A stretch of 64,000 bases of DNA from Acheta domesticus (GCA_031308135.1 JAHLJT010003656.1:73612984-73676983); one strand, 5' to 3'. Shown: positions 44,844-55,874, counted from the first letter of the stretch. Program-made: numbers and translations. The notes: a model not told the origin generated them from the letters alone.

Positions 44844-45251
44844 TTATACAACGTCCACGCCTTCATGGTGCAACACTTTCCATCTGCTCTGTCCTATAAA
44901 AGGAGTTAACAAAACTGATAGATGAAGACAATATAAACAAGGCAACCTATTTAGAACATGTAGTTTCCCACACGCAATTTACAGAAAGTAGCCCATGAAC
45001 ACAGATTTCCCTCAATCTGACACCAGAAACTTACCACTTCCATTAGCCATGACTGAAACGAGTCATGTTAGAGAACTTCCAGTAGCAGCAATGGATCTCC
45101 ACGTCGCACACCTGTGCACTCGCACGGACACATGATGGTTATTTGAATGTCGTGTTCCAGCCGTCGAAGCCACCTGGAATAATAGCCCTCCGCGCCCATT
45201 AGGCAGAACGTGTTCGCGTCGAACCAGCGGCGTCCGTGTAGGTCGAGATCC
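44844..45251 (-). CDS. Two-exon 3' end of an unrecognised gene (candidate)
   Basis: Exon A (45251-45112) is entered after an AG (CATTAG) and encodes about 46 residues containing WFDANTFCLMGAEGYYSRW, then a Cys cluster CPCEC. Codon choice is GC-ending and unlike the AT-rich flanks. It ends at a good donor (CAG then GTGTGC). A 218-bp intron (45111-44894) runs to a long pyrimidine-rich tract ending CTTTTATAG. Joining A to exon B (44893-44844) keeps the frame, adds 16 residues ending HHEGVDVV, and reaches a TAA at 44846-44844. I recognise no family. Upstream exons would lie at higher coordinates and were not found. Weak points are the poor pyrimidine tract before exon A and an alternative 58-codon open frame continuing from 44893 in another phase (to about 44719). 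Confidence 0.42.
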
Positions 45252-45299
45252 CTAATGTAACCGTTGGGCGTTCGATATAAACAGGGCGAAGCGGGACGT

Positions 45300-45545
45300 T
45301 AAGTTAATCGTTGCTTTTAAACGACGACGCCAGAGACTGTGAACAAGCTTTTTACCCGGCAGCACCGGAAAAGTGCCTTGTCGGACAATATTACACGTGC
45401 AATTATGACAGCGTGCGCTCCCCGCGCCGCCGCCGCCGCGTCACGCACCCAGCCGCGGCGCTGGCGGCGAACGAAATTCGGCGTTCGCGGGGATGTGGGT
45501 TTGCGACGTATACCCGAAATATCTACATTGCAAAATCGATAATTC
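45300..45545. promoter_or_regulatory. Small CpG island
   Basis: CpG-dense core (about 45415-45500) just upstream of the minus-strand gene candidate, so it could be its promoter if the gene is short. I found no ATG-containing first exon in it. Confidence 0.3.
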
Positions 45546-46320
45546 CCCTACGTACAATCCTAATACAATAATAATTCCCCTACGTACAAAATATGTGAAC
45601 ATCGTAAAAATCCTGTATTTAGTCACTTGCGTAGTATTTTGTATGAACTTCCAAATGATACTAGCTCTATGATGTGTTCTGTGTTTATGTTGTGTTTACT
45701 GATGTTTACATGTATAACCTGGCATGCTTTGATAATAGCTATTGCACAATAATTGTATTACTTATCTTTGTTCTTTAATATGTTGGACATTAAACTTGCT
45801 ACCAGACAACAGTCAACTTTTAATAAATAAATGTATTACTTTCCTTAAAGGTCTTAAAATTAATAACTTAAAATTCTGGTAATCAATATTGTTTTATACA
45901 AAATTAAATATGGTCCAAACTAATGAACAAGTGGAAAGGTTCTCATAAAAATCTGTGAGTAATCAATTACAAATACAAGGCAACACGCGATGCAGTGAAC
46001 CATTATATCGCACATATTAATACTATTTTTGTGCTCTATTATAAATTGAAAACAAAGGGTGTTAAATAAGTTATCAGATAAGCTTTAGGAAAGTAGAATC
46101 ATGTTATTGGTTGAAATCTTTACATTCAAAATAACAACATTTATTTCTCCAAAAACCTTGTACTATTTATTTTGGCGCACTTGTGTGCGAAACAATCTAT
46201 CTGCTAAGATTTGCTTCCAGTGTATAGAAACAATTTCGATATTTGAAGTTGATTGTAAGAGTTGCATGTAAATGCTTTGGAACAAAAATACATAGAATAT
46301 TGGCAGATTCCGGAAAATGT
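45545..46320. other. AT-rich DNA, possible LINE tail
   Basis: ATTCCCCTACGTACAA occurs twice (45543 and 45577). A plus-strand stretch at about 45600-45750 reads NPVFSHLRSILYELPND and then a hydrophobic end before a TAA, and is followed at 45820 by AATAAATAAATG. It vaguely resembles a retrotransposon C-terminus; not supported further. Confidence 0.25.
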
Positions 46321-46323
46321 CCT

Positions 46324-46400
46324 TCTCTCTCTCTCTACCTTTCTGTCGTTCTCTCTCTCTCCCTCCCTCCCTCTCTCTCTCTCTTTCTCTCTCTCTCTCT
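46324..46400. repeat. CT-rich microsatellite
   Basis: Interrupted CT and CCCT runs. Confidence 0.9.
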
Positions 46401-46404
46401 TATG

Positions 46405-46770
46405 CCGTTCGTTTGATCTGTCATCCTCGGCCTCACATCACATCACATAGCAACGCCCAGCAACTATGAAGCCCAGGTGAATAGGAAATTGTATTTAACT
46501 GAAGCGGTATCTTGTGTTGCAGCGCCATCTAATAAAGCTAAAACAAAATGAAACAGCATAAAAATCTACTGCATGAAAAAACACGCAGTCTAGATATACC
46601 AACTTTCATGGAGGTTGATCAACTGTTATCGATCTCGAACAAACCAACATCCATTTTTATATAGAAAGATTCCTACACTAGTGTTTGTAAATGCAAATTG
46701 CAACTTGACTAATTTTTAGGTCACTGCATGTCAATATATCACGACGAAGAATAAAACAAAAGCGTGCGTT
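46405..46770. other. AT-rich DNA
   Basis: Nothing recognised apart from CATCACATCACA near 46434. Confidence 0.45.
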
Positions 46771-46779
46771 GTTACTACG

Positions 46780-46990
46780 TAGCGCTGGCGTCCACCCTGA
46801 CACACACGCACCCCACCGCAGCTTCGTCTGCCTGCTGCTCGCATCGGGTGGCCATTTCCTGCAGGACCCTTCGCAGGAAGCGCAGAGGAACAGGCCCATC
46901 GCGGAGGAAATCGGAGGCGGAACTCACGTCCCTCTCCTCCCCGCCCCGCCTGCGCCGCTCCACTCCAACAAGCACTTGACACCAACTGCC
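46780..46990. other. GC-rich patch, open in several frames
   Basis: Frames are open on both strands (46678-47020). An acceptor-like CACCCCACCGCAG at about 46808-46820 precedes a plus-strand frame reading FVCLLLASGGHFLQDPSQEA. An exon is possible, but competing frames look equally open. Confidence 0.2.
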
Positions 46991-47242
46991 TGCGACCGGA
47001 CGAAAAGGCTCACGCCTTAGAACAGAGATTTGAGACCCGCCAGCTCATGTGACTTAAGAATATTTTTTTTGAAAAACACTCATATAATAGTCATCAGGAA
47101 GTACTCCTAACCAGGTCTCCTCTTTCAATTTAATGAAATAATGCATGAATTAGCAGATCAGTGATAGTGAACCTACCAAACAGTACACAGCCTATGAATA
47201 CCCGAATTCCCGGGTTCACGTTGGCTGTGGGCGGTGAATATA

Positions 47243-47452
47243 CTATTGTACGACTTTAATGTAGCGACTTTCAGCAGATTTCAGATGTGGCACCGTTATC
47301 CAATCGGAATCTTCGTCACGACACAAACGTTGGGTACTGAAGCTCCGAATTGAATAACAAGTGTTCTCTCCTTCCACTTCCTGACCCTGGGGATTCACTA
47401 CATTTAATCGGACAATACGAGCGGAAAATACAGTGTGAACCGCTAGTGTCAT
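47243..47452 (-). CDS. Possible short ORF or exon (unrecognised)
   Basis: A 69-codon minus-strand frame with a true ATG (TTACATGACACT), starting MTLAVHTVFSARIVRLNVV and containing TQRLCRDEDSDWITVPHL before a TAG. The frame is also open upstream of the ATG. Composition is protein-like with no low complexity, but no domain is recognised. Potential donors (AAAGTCGTAC, ACGGTGCC) exist near its end, so it could be an upstream exon of the minus-strand candidate at 44.84-45.25 kb; that link is speculative. Confidence 0.2.
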   Translation of the reverse strand: MTLAVHTVFSARIVRLNVVNPQGQEVEGENTCYSIRSFSTQRLCRDEDSDWITVPHLKSAESRYIKVVQ

Positions 47453-47459
47453 GTAAAAG

Positions 47460-47920
47460 AATTTAATACAGATAAATGGTTGGCAAAATAAAATTCTATA
47501 ATTATTCCCTTCCTAACCATATCGCATATCCCGTCAGTCAGGGAATAATGTCTGTAATGGATAAATTACATAATGAGCCTCAGTCGGCAAATTAGGGAGT
47601 CAATACCAATCGGAAATGTTGGAAACAGCTGTGCCAAATCAGAAAGTTCCCAACAACTAAATCTATGTTAAAGTGTGCCAAAATAAAACTTTCCCCAATC
47701 AGATCACCAACATCGACGTAGAAATCAGCAACATCAACACCGGCAACGACATGGTCGACATCAACATCGGCAACGTCAACAACAATAATCTCCACTGAAG
47801 AAATAGACGACGTTGCTTTCCAAGCTTTGCCATAAATTTGCTACCTCGATGACGTCTCCCTCCCCCAGCCATGATTACCACGGGTATACTAACGCGCCAA
47901 TTCCTGATGACAAGAGTGCC
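47460..47920. other. AT-rich DNA with a short AAC-rich repeat
   Basis: 47705-47785 holds imperfect repeats of ACATCAACATCGGCAACG, roughly 18 bp apart, which create an Asp/Val-rich minus-strand frame (47592-47795). Confidence 0.5.
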
Positions 47921-47924
47921 GCCT

Positions 47925-48300
47925 TTGTGACGAGCTCGCCCCGCCCTTCCGTGTTTCCTTCGTCGCCCCCCCACATTTGGCGGCGGTGCCCAAAGCCGTT
48001 TGGCCCCTCACGCCAACGGCGGCGGCGGCGGCGGCGACTATAACCGCGCTGGCCCATCTTGTGTCACAAGCAGCTCTCCTATTAAATCACAACCCGTGAC
48101 ATATGTTCGTTCCCCTTAATGCCAGAAATTATACGCGACGTTACGTTCCGTTCCCCTTTTACGAGCGCGGCGAGGGGCTCGGGAGCAGGCGCGGCGCGGC
48201 GAAGAGCGCGGCTCTCCAGCCCAGCTGCGCCCAAAGGACGGCCGCCACGCCACCGCGCGCCGCGGCGCCGCCGAGATAATACGACTTGGCCTTCGTTCTG
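47925..48300. promoter_or_regulatory. CpG island in two blocks
   Basis: GC-rich blocks at 47930-48045 (with GGCGGCGGC) and 48150-48285, directly before a G-rich tandem array. Function inferred from composition only. Confidence 0.35.
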
Positions 48301-48302
48301 GC

Positions 48303-49205
48303 GAGGGTGGTGAAACGGTGGTGGGTACGGAATCGCAATAAGAGAAGAAAATGGGGCGGTGGCGATGAGTGAAGCGGGGCTGACGAGTGGTAGGATAGTG
48401 GGGGGGAGTGGCGATGGTGGAAGAGCGACAGTCGGGATGGGAGTGGCAGCGGCGTGTGAGACGGAAGAGGTGGTGACCGTGAGGGTGGTGAAAACGGTTG
48501 TGGGTACGGAATCGAAATAAGAGAAGAAAATGGGGCGGTAGCGACGAGTGAAGCGGGGATGACGAGTGGTAAGATAGTGGGGGTGGAGTGGCGGTGGTGG
48601 AAGAGCGACAGTCGGGGATTGGAGTGGCAGCGGCGTGTGAGATGGAAGAGGTGGTGACCGTGAGGGTGGTGAAAACGGTAGTAGGTAAGGAATCGAAATA
48701 AGAGGAGAGAATAGGGCGGTGGCGACGAGTGAAGCGGGGATGACGAGTGGTAGGATAGTGGGGGGGAGTGGCGATGGTGGAAGAGCGACAGTCGGGGATG
48801 GGAAGTGGCAGCGGCGTGTGAGATGGAAGAGGTGGTGACCGTGAGGGTGGTGAAAACGGTGGTGGGTACGGAATCGAAATAAGAGGAGAAAATGGGGCGG
48901 GTGGCGACGAGTGAAGCGGGGATGACGAGTGGTAAGATAGTGGGGGTGGAGTGGTGGTGGTGGAAGAGCGACAGTCGGGGATTGGAGTGGCAGCGGCGTG
49001 TGAGATGGAAGAGGTGGTGACCGTGAGGGTGGTGAAAACGGTGGTAGGTACAGAATCGAAATAAGAGGAGAGAATAGGGCGGTGGCGACGAGTGAAGCGG
49101 GGATGACGAGTGGTAAGATAGTGGGGGTGGAGTGGCGGTGGTGGAAGGGCGACAGTCGGGGATGGGAGGGGCAGCGGCGTGTGAGACGGAAGAGGTAGTG
49201 ACAGT
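48303..49205. repeat. 180-bp tandem repeat, 5 units (G-rich domain 3)
   Basis: Units begin with GAGGGTGGTGAAA at 48303, 48481, 48662, 48843 and 49025, giving periods of 178, 181, 181 and 182 bp. Each contains GAAGCGGGG, GACGAGTGGTA and AGAGCGACAGTCGGG. Identity between units is high, with small indels. The 559- and 368-codon minus-strand frames here (Pro/Ser/Thr-rich) are products of the array. Confidence 0.93.
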
Positions 49206-49259
49206 GATGGTGGCGGAGACAATGGTGGTGGCGGTGAGAGTCCAGTGGCAAAGGCGGTG

Positions 49260-49765
49260 GCGGAATCGGTGCAGATGACGAGACGGTAGCGGGTAGCAGT
49301 GGACGGTGGCGGTGGCGATAGTGATCGCGGAGGCGAAAGAGATGGCGTAGACTTAGATGTGGCGAGCGATGGAGGTGGCAGATACGTGGAGGTGGCGGAA
49401 GCGATAGCGATGGCGGAGGTGATGGAGGTGGCGGAGGCGATAGTGGTGGCGGAGAAGACACAGGTGGTGGAGGCGGTAGAGGTGGCGGAGAAGACAGAGG
49501 TGGTGGAGGCGGTAGAGGTGGCGGAGGAGACAGAGGTGGTGGAGGCGGTAGAGGTGGTGGAGGAGACAGAGGTGGTGGAGGCGGTAGAGGTGGCGGAGAC
49601 GATAGAAGTGGCGCAAACGATAGAGGTGGCGGAGACGATAGAGGTAGCGGAGAGGAGAGAGGTGGTGGAGACGATAGAAGTGACGGAGACGATAGAGTTG
49701 ACGGAGACGATAGAGGTGGCGGAGACGATAGAGATGGCGGAGACGGTAGATGAGGCGGCAACGAG
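49260..49765. repeat. 15-18 bp G-rich minisatellite
   Basis: Variants of GATAGAGGTGGCGGAGAC and GGTGGAGGCGGTAGA in tandem, beginning right after the 180-bp array and sharing the GGTGGCGGAG words. In-frame repetition gives a plus-strand V/E-rich frame (49299-49820) and a minus-strand L/R/H-rich frame (49353-49961); neither is called a gene. Confidence 0.9.
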
Positions 49766-49769
49766 AACT

Positions 49770-50690
49770 GTGGAGACGGACGTGAAGATGAGGCGACATC
49801 GGGTGAGGAGCAGTTGGTGAGTTGGCGAAGATGACGACGGATGCAGTTGAGGCAGAAGGAGCGATGATGAAGGTGCCGGAATACGAGATGCTATTAAGGG
49901 GGCTGTGGAAGAGGGAAGGGACTGGCCACTCCCCCTTCAACTTCATTGTGGCACATTTCACGCAATTTGGGTGTCCAAGCTCAATGTTTGCCCACCTCTG
50001 CTGTACCGGTTCGATTTCGGATTTTTACGGTCGGGATTAGTAGAAATCCCACTCAACAACGATCATGCTTTTCCGTCACGTATAAAACGGCTGGTTTGGG
50101 GCTCGAGATATTAAACACTGTCCGTTCTCGCTCTAATTAGATCACAATTTTTTCATTCAGTCTAAAAATGAATGAAGAGGGTAAGTAATACGGATTTTAA
50201 AGTGCGGTGCTTGTCTGCGAAAATTAGCGAAATTCCGTAATATTTCGATATCACAAGTACATGCAGTGTCAAAAATTTCCTAAAATGAAGCTCGTGATGG
50301 GTCAGTGTTTAGTTTCCAAAAATATGTGCATAAACCTGAGAGTTATATTTTTGTTTCTATCCAATAGAAATGAACAGGACATTATATTATTAATCTGTTA
50401 CAACAATAAATATTTCTATGTTGTACTAATGATGCTAACAAGTAGATGGCAAGTAGACAATGACAATTAGAGAACAGATCCACAAGGCATAGTGTTGACG
50501 TTGCAGTCCTTCAGAATTTTCATAGAAAATTACCTACACCACTAAGTACCACCCCTACGAATATCACAACGCTCTTAATCAAACCACCTTTTGATCTTGT
50601 ATATTTCTATATAACATTTATACAACAAATACAATTTTCAACATAGTTACAAGGAATGTAACTTTCGCTACTAGTAAGCGATTCAATTTT
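49770..50690. other. Transition to AT-rich DNA
   Basis: No gene or repeat recognised. Confidence 0.4.
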
Positions 50691-50749
50691 TTATGTCACA
50701 TGTTACTGAATCACGGGTGCCGGTACCCGGAACATCCATTCGAAAATAA

Positions 50750-51010
50750 GCTCATAGTGGCATCAAGCATCCTCTCTGGACGGGACGGACATGTTGCGGC
50801 AAGGAACTTGCACATGGCTAGAACAGCGGCCTCGGCGCGTCATCTACGCCGGGGGAATGCGGAGAACGCACGCGGTAGAGGCCGCCCCGGGCGACGGGCG
50901 AGGGCGGGGGAAGGGCGATTCACGAGCACGGCGAGTTGGGCGATAACGCGGGGTGGCCCGGGGTCGACGCCGGCCGGGCGGCAGAATGGAAGGGGCGGTG
51001 CGATGCGGTG
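50750..51010. promoter_or_regulatory. CpG island
   Basis: CpG-dense (strongest 50830-51000), leading directly into G-rich minisatellite DNA. Open frames on both strands are composition-driven. Confidence 0.35.
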
Positions 51011-52810
51011 CTAGGCGGGGAGAAGCAGAGCGAGAAAGGGTAGGACGGGCATTCCAAGGGAAGGGATAAGCTAGCAGTGCGGATCCACACGGACGGTCGC
51101 CATAGCAGGGGGGGGGGGGCAAAGCAAGAGTAAGGGCAACGCAGAGGCGAAGGTCAAAGCCGGTCGGGGATCAAACGGAGTGGGGTCAAAGCGGGCAACA
51201 TGGTAAAGAGCGAGGGAATAGAGAGCTGACCTGAAATAGAGAACCGGAGAGGAGTGGTACCAGATCAGAATAAAGAAGAGAAAATGCGGAACGCGATGGT
51301 ATGGAGCATGACAGGATGAAAGGTTTGTGTCTAACGAGAGAATGGAAACAACATGATCTGGCGGGATGGATCGGGAGGAATGGGATAGCAGGCGAGGGGA
51401 GAGGAGGGGAGCGGGGTGGAGTGGGGTCGAAATGGGTGGATCCTGCGGTGTAATGCTATGTGGAGTGGAACGGACTGCGCTGCGCGGGTTGGGACGGGCA
51501 GGATAATGTGGAGCGGGATTGGACGGGGGTAGGACGACCAGGGTGTGATCGGGGCGATTGGGGACAAAATGGGGCAGGCAGGGCTCAACGAGGCGAAGAG
51601 GGGGCGTGGCTTGGGCTGGGCGAGGCAGGGTAGGGTTGGACGGGGCGAGGAAGGACAAGCAGGGCCAAATGGAGCGAGGCTCCGTCGAACGGTAGAGCGT
51701 GATCGTGCGAGATGGGACGGTTGGATGGGGTAGAAAGGGTGTGGGATGGGTGAAGTGGGGCGAGCCGGAGCGAGGTAGGTAGGCAGGGACATGAGAAAGG
51801 TTGAAGCGTTATCGTGCGGGGTGAGTGGTTTGTGGGGAAGCAGAGCTTAGCGGGACAGGGTGGGACGGGGCGGGTCGCTGAGGGCATAGGAAGGGTGCGA
51901 TAGGTTAGGGCTGGACGAGGTAGAAATAGACAGGGCGATGTGGAGCTGTGTGGAGGGATGGAGCATTACCGTGCGGAGTGAGTGGTTATGCGCGAAGGGC
52001 GAGTTGGGTCGGGTCGTAACGGCGCGGAGAGAGATGGGAAGGCGAGGACAGGGCGGTGCACTGAGGGCGTGGGAAGGGCACACTGGGGTAGGGTGGGGTA
52101 GTGTGGAGCGCGGGATAGGACGAAGTAGGTTGGGCAAGGCTATGTGTGTGGATGGAGGATGATTATGCAGGGCCGGTTATTCGAGACGAAGCGGGTCGGA
52201 GAAGGTCGAGGCGAGGCGGTTCAGTCGAAAGGTCGGGAAGGTGGGAGGAGCGGGATGAGGAGGGTGGGAGGAGCGAGATGAGGGGAGGTAGGTTAGGTAG
52301 AGCCATGTGGGATGGCTCTCTGCGGAGGGATGGAGCATTAACGTGCGGGAGGGGGGTTCGGGACGAACCGGAGCGGGGACGGGCGGCTTGGTTGAGGCGG
52401 GTGGGCAAAGGCAGGGCGGGGCGGAGCGGGGGTGGGGCAGGGTGGGTGGGGTGGGGTGGGGGGGTGGGTGTGGGTGGGGCGGGGCGGGGCGGGGCGGGGC
52501 GGGGCGGCTTGGTTAAGGCGGATGTGGCAAGGCAGAGCGGAGTGGAGAGGGGTGTGGTGGGACGGGGTGGCTTGGTGAAGGCGGGTGAGGCAGGGCAGGG
52601 CGGGGCGGCGCGGGAGGGCGGGGAGGCTTGGTTAAGGAGGATGGGGCAGGACGGGGCGGGGCGGGGCGGGGTAGGGGGAGAGGCTTGGTTAAGGCGGGTG
52701 GGACGGGGCGGGGCGGAATGGGGCGGAGAGACCTTGGTTAAGGCGGATGGGGCAGAGCGAGCAGGGCGGAGGCGGGGCAGACGAGGCGGGGCGTGACGGG
52801 GCGGGGCGCG
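51010..52810. repeat. G-rich minisatellite domain 4
   Basis: About 1.8 kb with G on the plus strand. The first part is irregular (GGGATGGG, GGCGAGG words). From about 52360 it is built on GGGGCGGGGCGG with interspersed CTTGGTTAAGGCGG(A/G)TG. That CTTGGTTAAGG element recurs about every 40-80 bp from 52506 to 52740. The Pro-rich minus-strand and Gly-rich plus-strand frames are by-products. Confidence 0.88.
52414..52507 (+). other. Strong G-quadruplex-forming cluster
   Basis: Dozens of G3-G7 runs separated by 1-3 bases over about 90 bp, including TGGGTGGGGTGGGGTGGG and GGGGCGGGGCGGGGC. By the standard G3+N1-7 rule several intramolecular quadruplexes could form on the plus strand. Confidence 0.8.
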
Positions 52811-53010
52811 CATGGCGCAGAATTTGCTGCTGGCGGGCAGCGTCGCAACGGCGCAACTTCTGAGCAGTAAATTAGAGCGCCTCTCGCCCTGCACCCTCCT
52901 CTCTCCCCCCGGTCACACGGAGGACGCGGCGCCGTTAGCGTCCACTGAGCGCCCGCACCCGCACGCCCCCCCTCCCACGCGCGCACTGATACGCAGGCTA
53001 AGCACAAAGT
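52810..53010. promoter_or_regulatory. GC-rich end of the island
   Basis: GC-rich DNA closing the minisatellite domain, here C-rich on the plus strand after about 52880. No gene recognised. Confidence 0.3.
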
Positions 53011-53014
53011 AACG

Positions 53015-54890
53015 GCGAATACACCAGATAACTCAGGAATTCACCCGTAATATCGCGTTTCATGTGAAAACTAAAAACTATTACATTGCAAAAACTGTTA
53101 CAAAATACAAGGTTTTGGCACCCTACTGCATGTGATCTGACAAAAATTAAAATAATTATTACATTAATTGTCAAATTTTAATGATTTGTACATAGTAAAT
53201 AAATAATTTCAGTCTCCGCCCTATCACTAATACCAATCTTAACGATATTTTCTTTAAAATTGTGCACTGAAATTTCGAAAATTTGAGTTACAAGAAATGA
53301 ATACAAGTTATGAATCTGCGCATTGTTGTTATGAATCAAACAAGTTATGAATCTACACGCTACTTAACACTGTTTCAGTGCTACGCACTTTTCTACGTGG
53401 ATGATTGATGATAATGAATATATGAAAGAAAGAAGTTATTTACTTCGGTGGATGTTCATTTTATTCGGGAATCAGGAGAACTGGGTTGAAACAAATTTCC
53501 CAGGGATGTTGCATATAGCAAAAATTGTGAAACTGTAATTGAACACCATGAACCTGTAAATTATGTCGATTTCTCGCCTACCCCCGTACCGTATAAAACA
53601 CATGGTGATGGGGTGATGCTCTTTCATGTTTAATGAAATCTCTGCGGGTAACCAAAGTTTCCGACCCCACGAGGACTAACCAATTTTTGAAAAAAAAAGT
53701 CCTTCTCAACCTCCAGCAACCTTTTCACATTCTTTCACGCAAGAGTTGTGCATTTAGATCAAAGCGAAACCAGCTCCGTTCACAGGTGTGTGGCTAGCAA
53801 CTTCGGAAATATTCCTCTAGAGCCGACTCTTCAGGGGGAAATTAGTTCCGAGGGGGAAATTCGTGAAATGTTGGCCGCTCTGAATTTAATATTCTCTCAC
53901 CCTCCCCTCCCGAGCGACACGGGAACAATTTTGTGTGTGAAGGTTCCTCTCTAGTAAGTTTTCGAGTGCCCCTGATGTTGTGGTTTGCGTGATTTATGTT
54001 AGGGGGGAGTTACCTTCGTTAAATATTAAGAGAAGAATGATCGCTTTCAGCTTCTCCGAAGCACTAATGAGAAAGCTATGAGGAGAGAGGTAGTAATGAG
54101 TTGCGTTCTCGTTTTTCGCCCAACATGCAAGGAAGCATTTGAGTACCGGAAGATTTGAAAAGTATTACTGATCGTAATACCAATTCTCTAACGCCAGTTA
54201 TCAATGCAATTAGCCTACTGTGGATCCTACATGCAAACATATTTGAATTTTATTACGCTTTTATCTAAAGGACATCTAGATCTCAGTTTCAGTGAATATT
54301 TAAAAAGTTACGTTCACTTTCATGTTATTGAAAACATTCACCTCTAGATTAGTTTTTAAATGTAGTATCTTGGGCTTTGATATGACGATCGCAAACAATC
54401 TGAATTATTTTCGATCAGAAATATAGCCACTTACTGTCCAAGAACTTTAAGCCCCGTAATGTTACTTTCTGTCCATTAGAAAAAAAATTTTAATTCGCTA
54501 AATGGGAAATAATCACAGTGTCATTTAGTCTCGTAAAGTATAGCTGAGATTTAATGTATTTCTTTTTTAGCAATGTGCTAGTTTCTGATGAAAGTTCAGA
54601 ATGGAGGACAATGAAATATAATTCTTTACTTTAATAGAGCTTCTAAACACGAGTACCGTCATAAAAACGCAGCATTCTTCTCAAAGTTAAGCATTGATTT
54701 TGTTTATGTTAACTCAAATGAAGTTTAATTCTTAAAAACAAAACAAAAACTGGTAGTATCTTAAAGAATGCAGCAAAAATGAGACATAAACAATTTTTTT
54801 TAAATAACTGTTTAAATCAATATTTCAAATAAACTATTTTTTGACCTTGCTTGTATTTTAATAGCAATGCTGAGCGTACTCATCTCCCAA
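53015..54890. other. AT-rich DNA with one coding-like frame
   Basis: A plus-strand frame is open from about 53690 to the stop at 53954 and reads GEISSEGEIREMLAALN within it, but its only starts are non-ATG and no domain is recognised. The rest is unremarkable. Confidence 0.3.
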
Positions 54891-54899
54891 TCTCAACCA

Positions 54900-55340
54900 G
54901 GTGTTGCGTAATTTTCTGCTGAGTCGCCGACCGGGCAGCTTCCGCCCTCCGGTGGGAAGGGCCAAGGGCGCGTCGGCGAGCGCGCTCACCGCCCACCTTC
55001 CCAACCAAAGGGCTCCCCTCGGCGGACGGGGCTCATTTTTTCAACCTCTGTCCATATCACTCGCGAGAGGGGAGCGTCCCCTCAAAATTTCGCTTACGTT
55101 TTACAACGCCGCGCCGCGCCGCGCCCCACCCCCCACTTGGCAACGCCGCAACGCCCCGCCCGCGCCGGCCAGCAAGAAGCCTCGGGGCGCTAATGCACAA
55201 ACTTGGTTAATCCGTCGGCCGGCCGCCGGCAGCGCTGGCGTCGCCGCTGCGGCTGCGGCAGCCAGCCAGCCTGCCTGGCGGTTCGATGCCGGGCGGGTGA
55301 CTTGCAAATGGCCCCTGGTCATGAACGCGGGGATGGAGCG
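54900..55340. promoter_or_regulatory. CpG island
   Basis: GC-rich DNA with CGCCGCGCCGCGCCGC at about 55109 and a CTGCGGCTGCGGCAGCCAGC stretch near 55248. A 154-codon plus frame (54901-55365) and minus frames (55101-55560) overlap and are attributed to composition. Confidence 0.35.
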
Positions 55341-55379
55341 GGGAGGGGAAGGGGTAGGGAAATGAAGCGTCCGCTGTGA

Positions 55380-55815
55380 ATGGGGGAAGAGAGGGAGGGT
55401 GCCGTAAACGATGGGACATGCACGGCTGCACGCAGGTTGTGTAGTGGGATCGGTGTGGTATGAACGTTGCGGTATGCGGCTGGACGAGGGGCAGCGTAGC
55501 TGCAGAGGGAACATAGGGGCAGGGCTGCATTACGCGAAAACGGAAACTAATGAGCTCCACATTTTAGTCATTACAGCATCCAGTGTTTTTTTAGTAAACT
55601 AACTCCCTGGAGTGATACGAAAACTTCCAAATGAAATTACCATTAAACAATTCTCATGTTTGGGAATAATGAAATGCGTGCGATCCTTATCCTTAGACAG
55701 GTCGTAGATTCATGTCACGAACGACAGTTCTAATATCTTCAATGTTATTCAAAAAATATTGAAAGACAAGGGTAAACGCGCAGGAAAAAAACAGAAGAAT
55801 AAAATAATTACTTCT
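55380..55815. other. Mixed to AT-rich DNA
   Basis: No gene or repeat recognised. Confidence 0.4.
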
Positions 55816-55817
55816 TG

Positions 55818-55871
55818 TTTCACAGTCAATCTTTGACTTTACTTTTGTAAAGTCAAAGATTGACTGTGAAA
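55818..55871. repeat. Perfect 24-bp inverted repeat (hairpin)
   Basis: 55818-55841 and 55848-55871 are exact reverse complements separated by the 6-base loop CTTTTG. The arms contain CACAGTCAATCTTTGAC. At 54 nt the hairpin is shorter than a usual animal microRNA precursor. Confidence 0.95.
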
Positions 55872-55874
55872 AAA

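Noticed and set aside
44891..44903. Consensus TATA box CTATAAAAGG on the plus strand
   Set aside because: The same bases are the pyrimidine tract and AG acceptor of the minus-strand gene candidate; no plus-strand transcript is apparent.
48082..49761. 559-codon minus-strand open frame, the longest in the window
   Set aside because: It coincides exactly with the 180-bp tandem array and the adjoining G-rich minisatellite; Pro/Ser/Leu/His composition follows from the repeat, and other frames are open over the same DNA.
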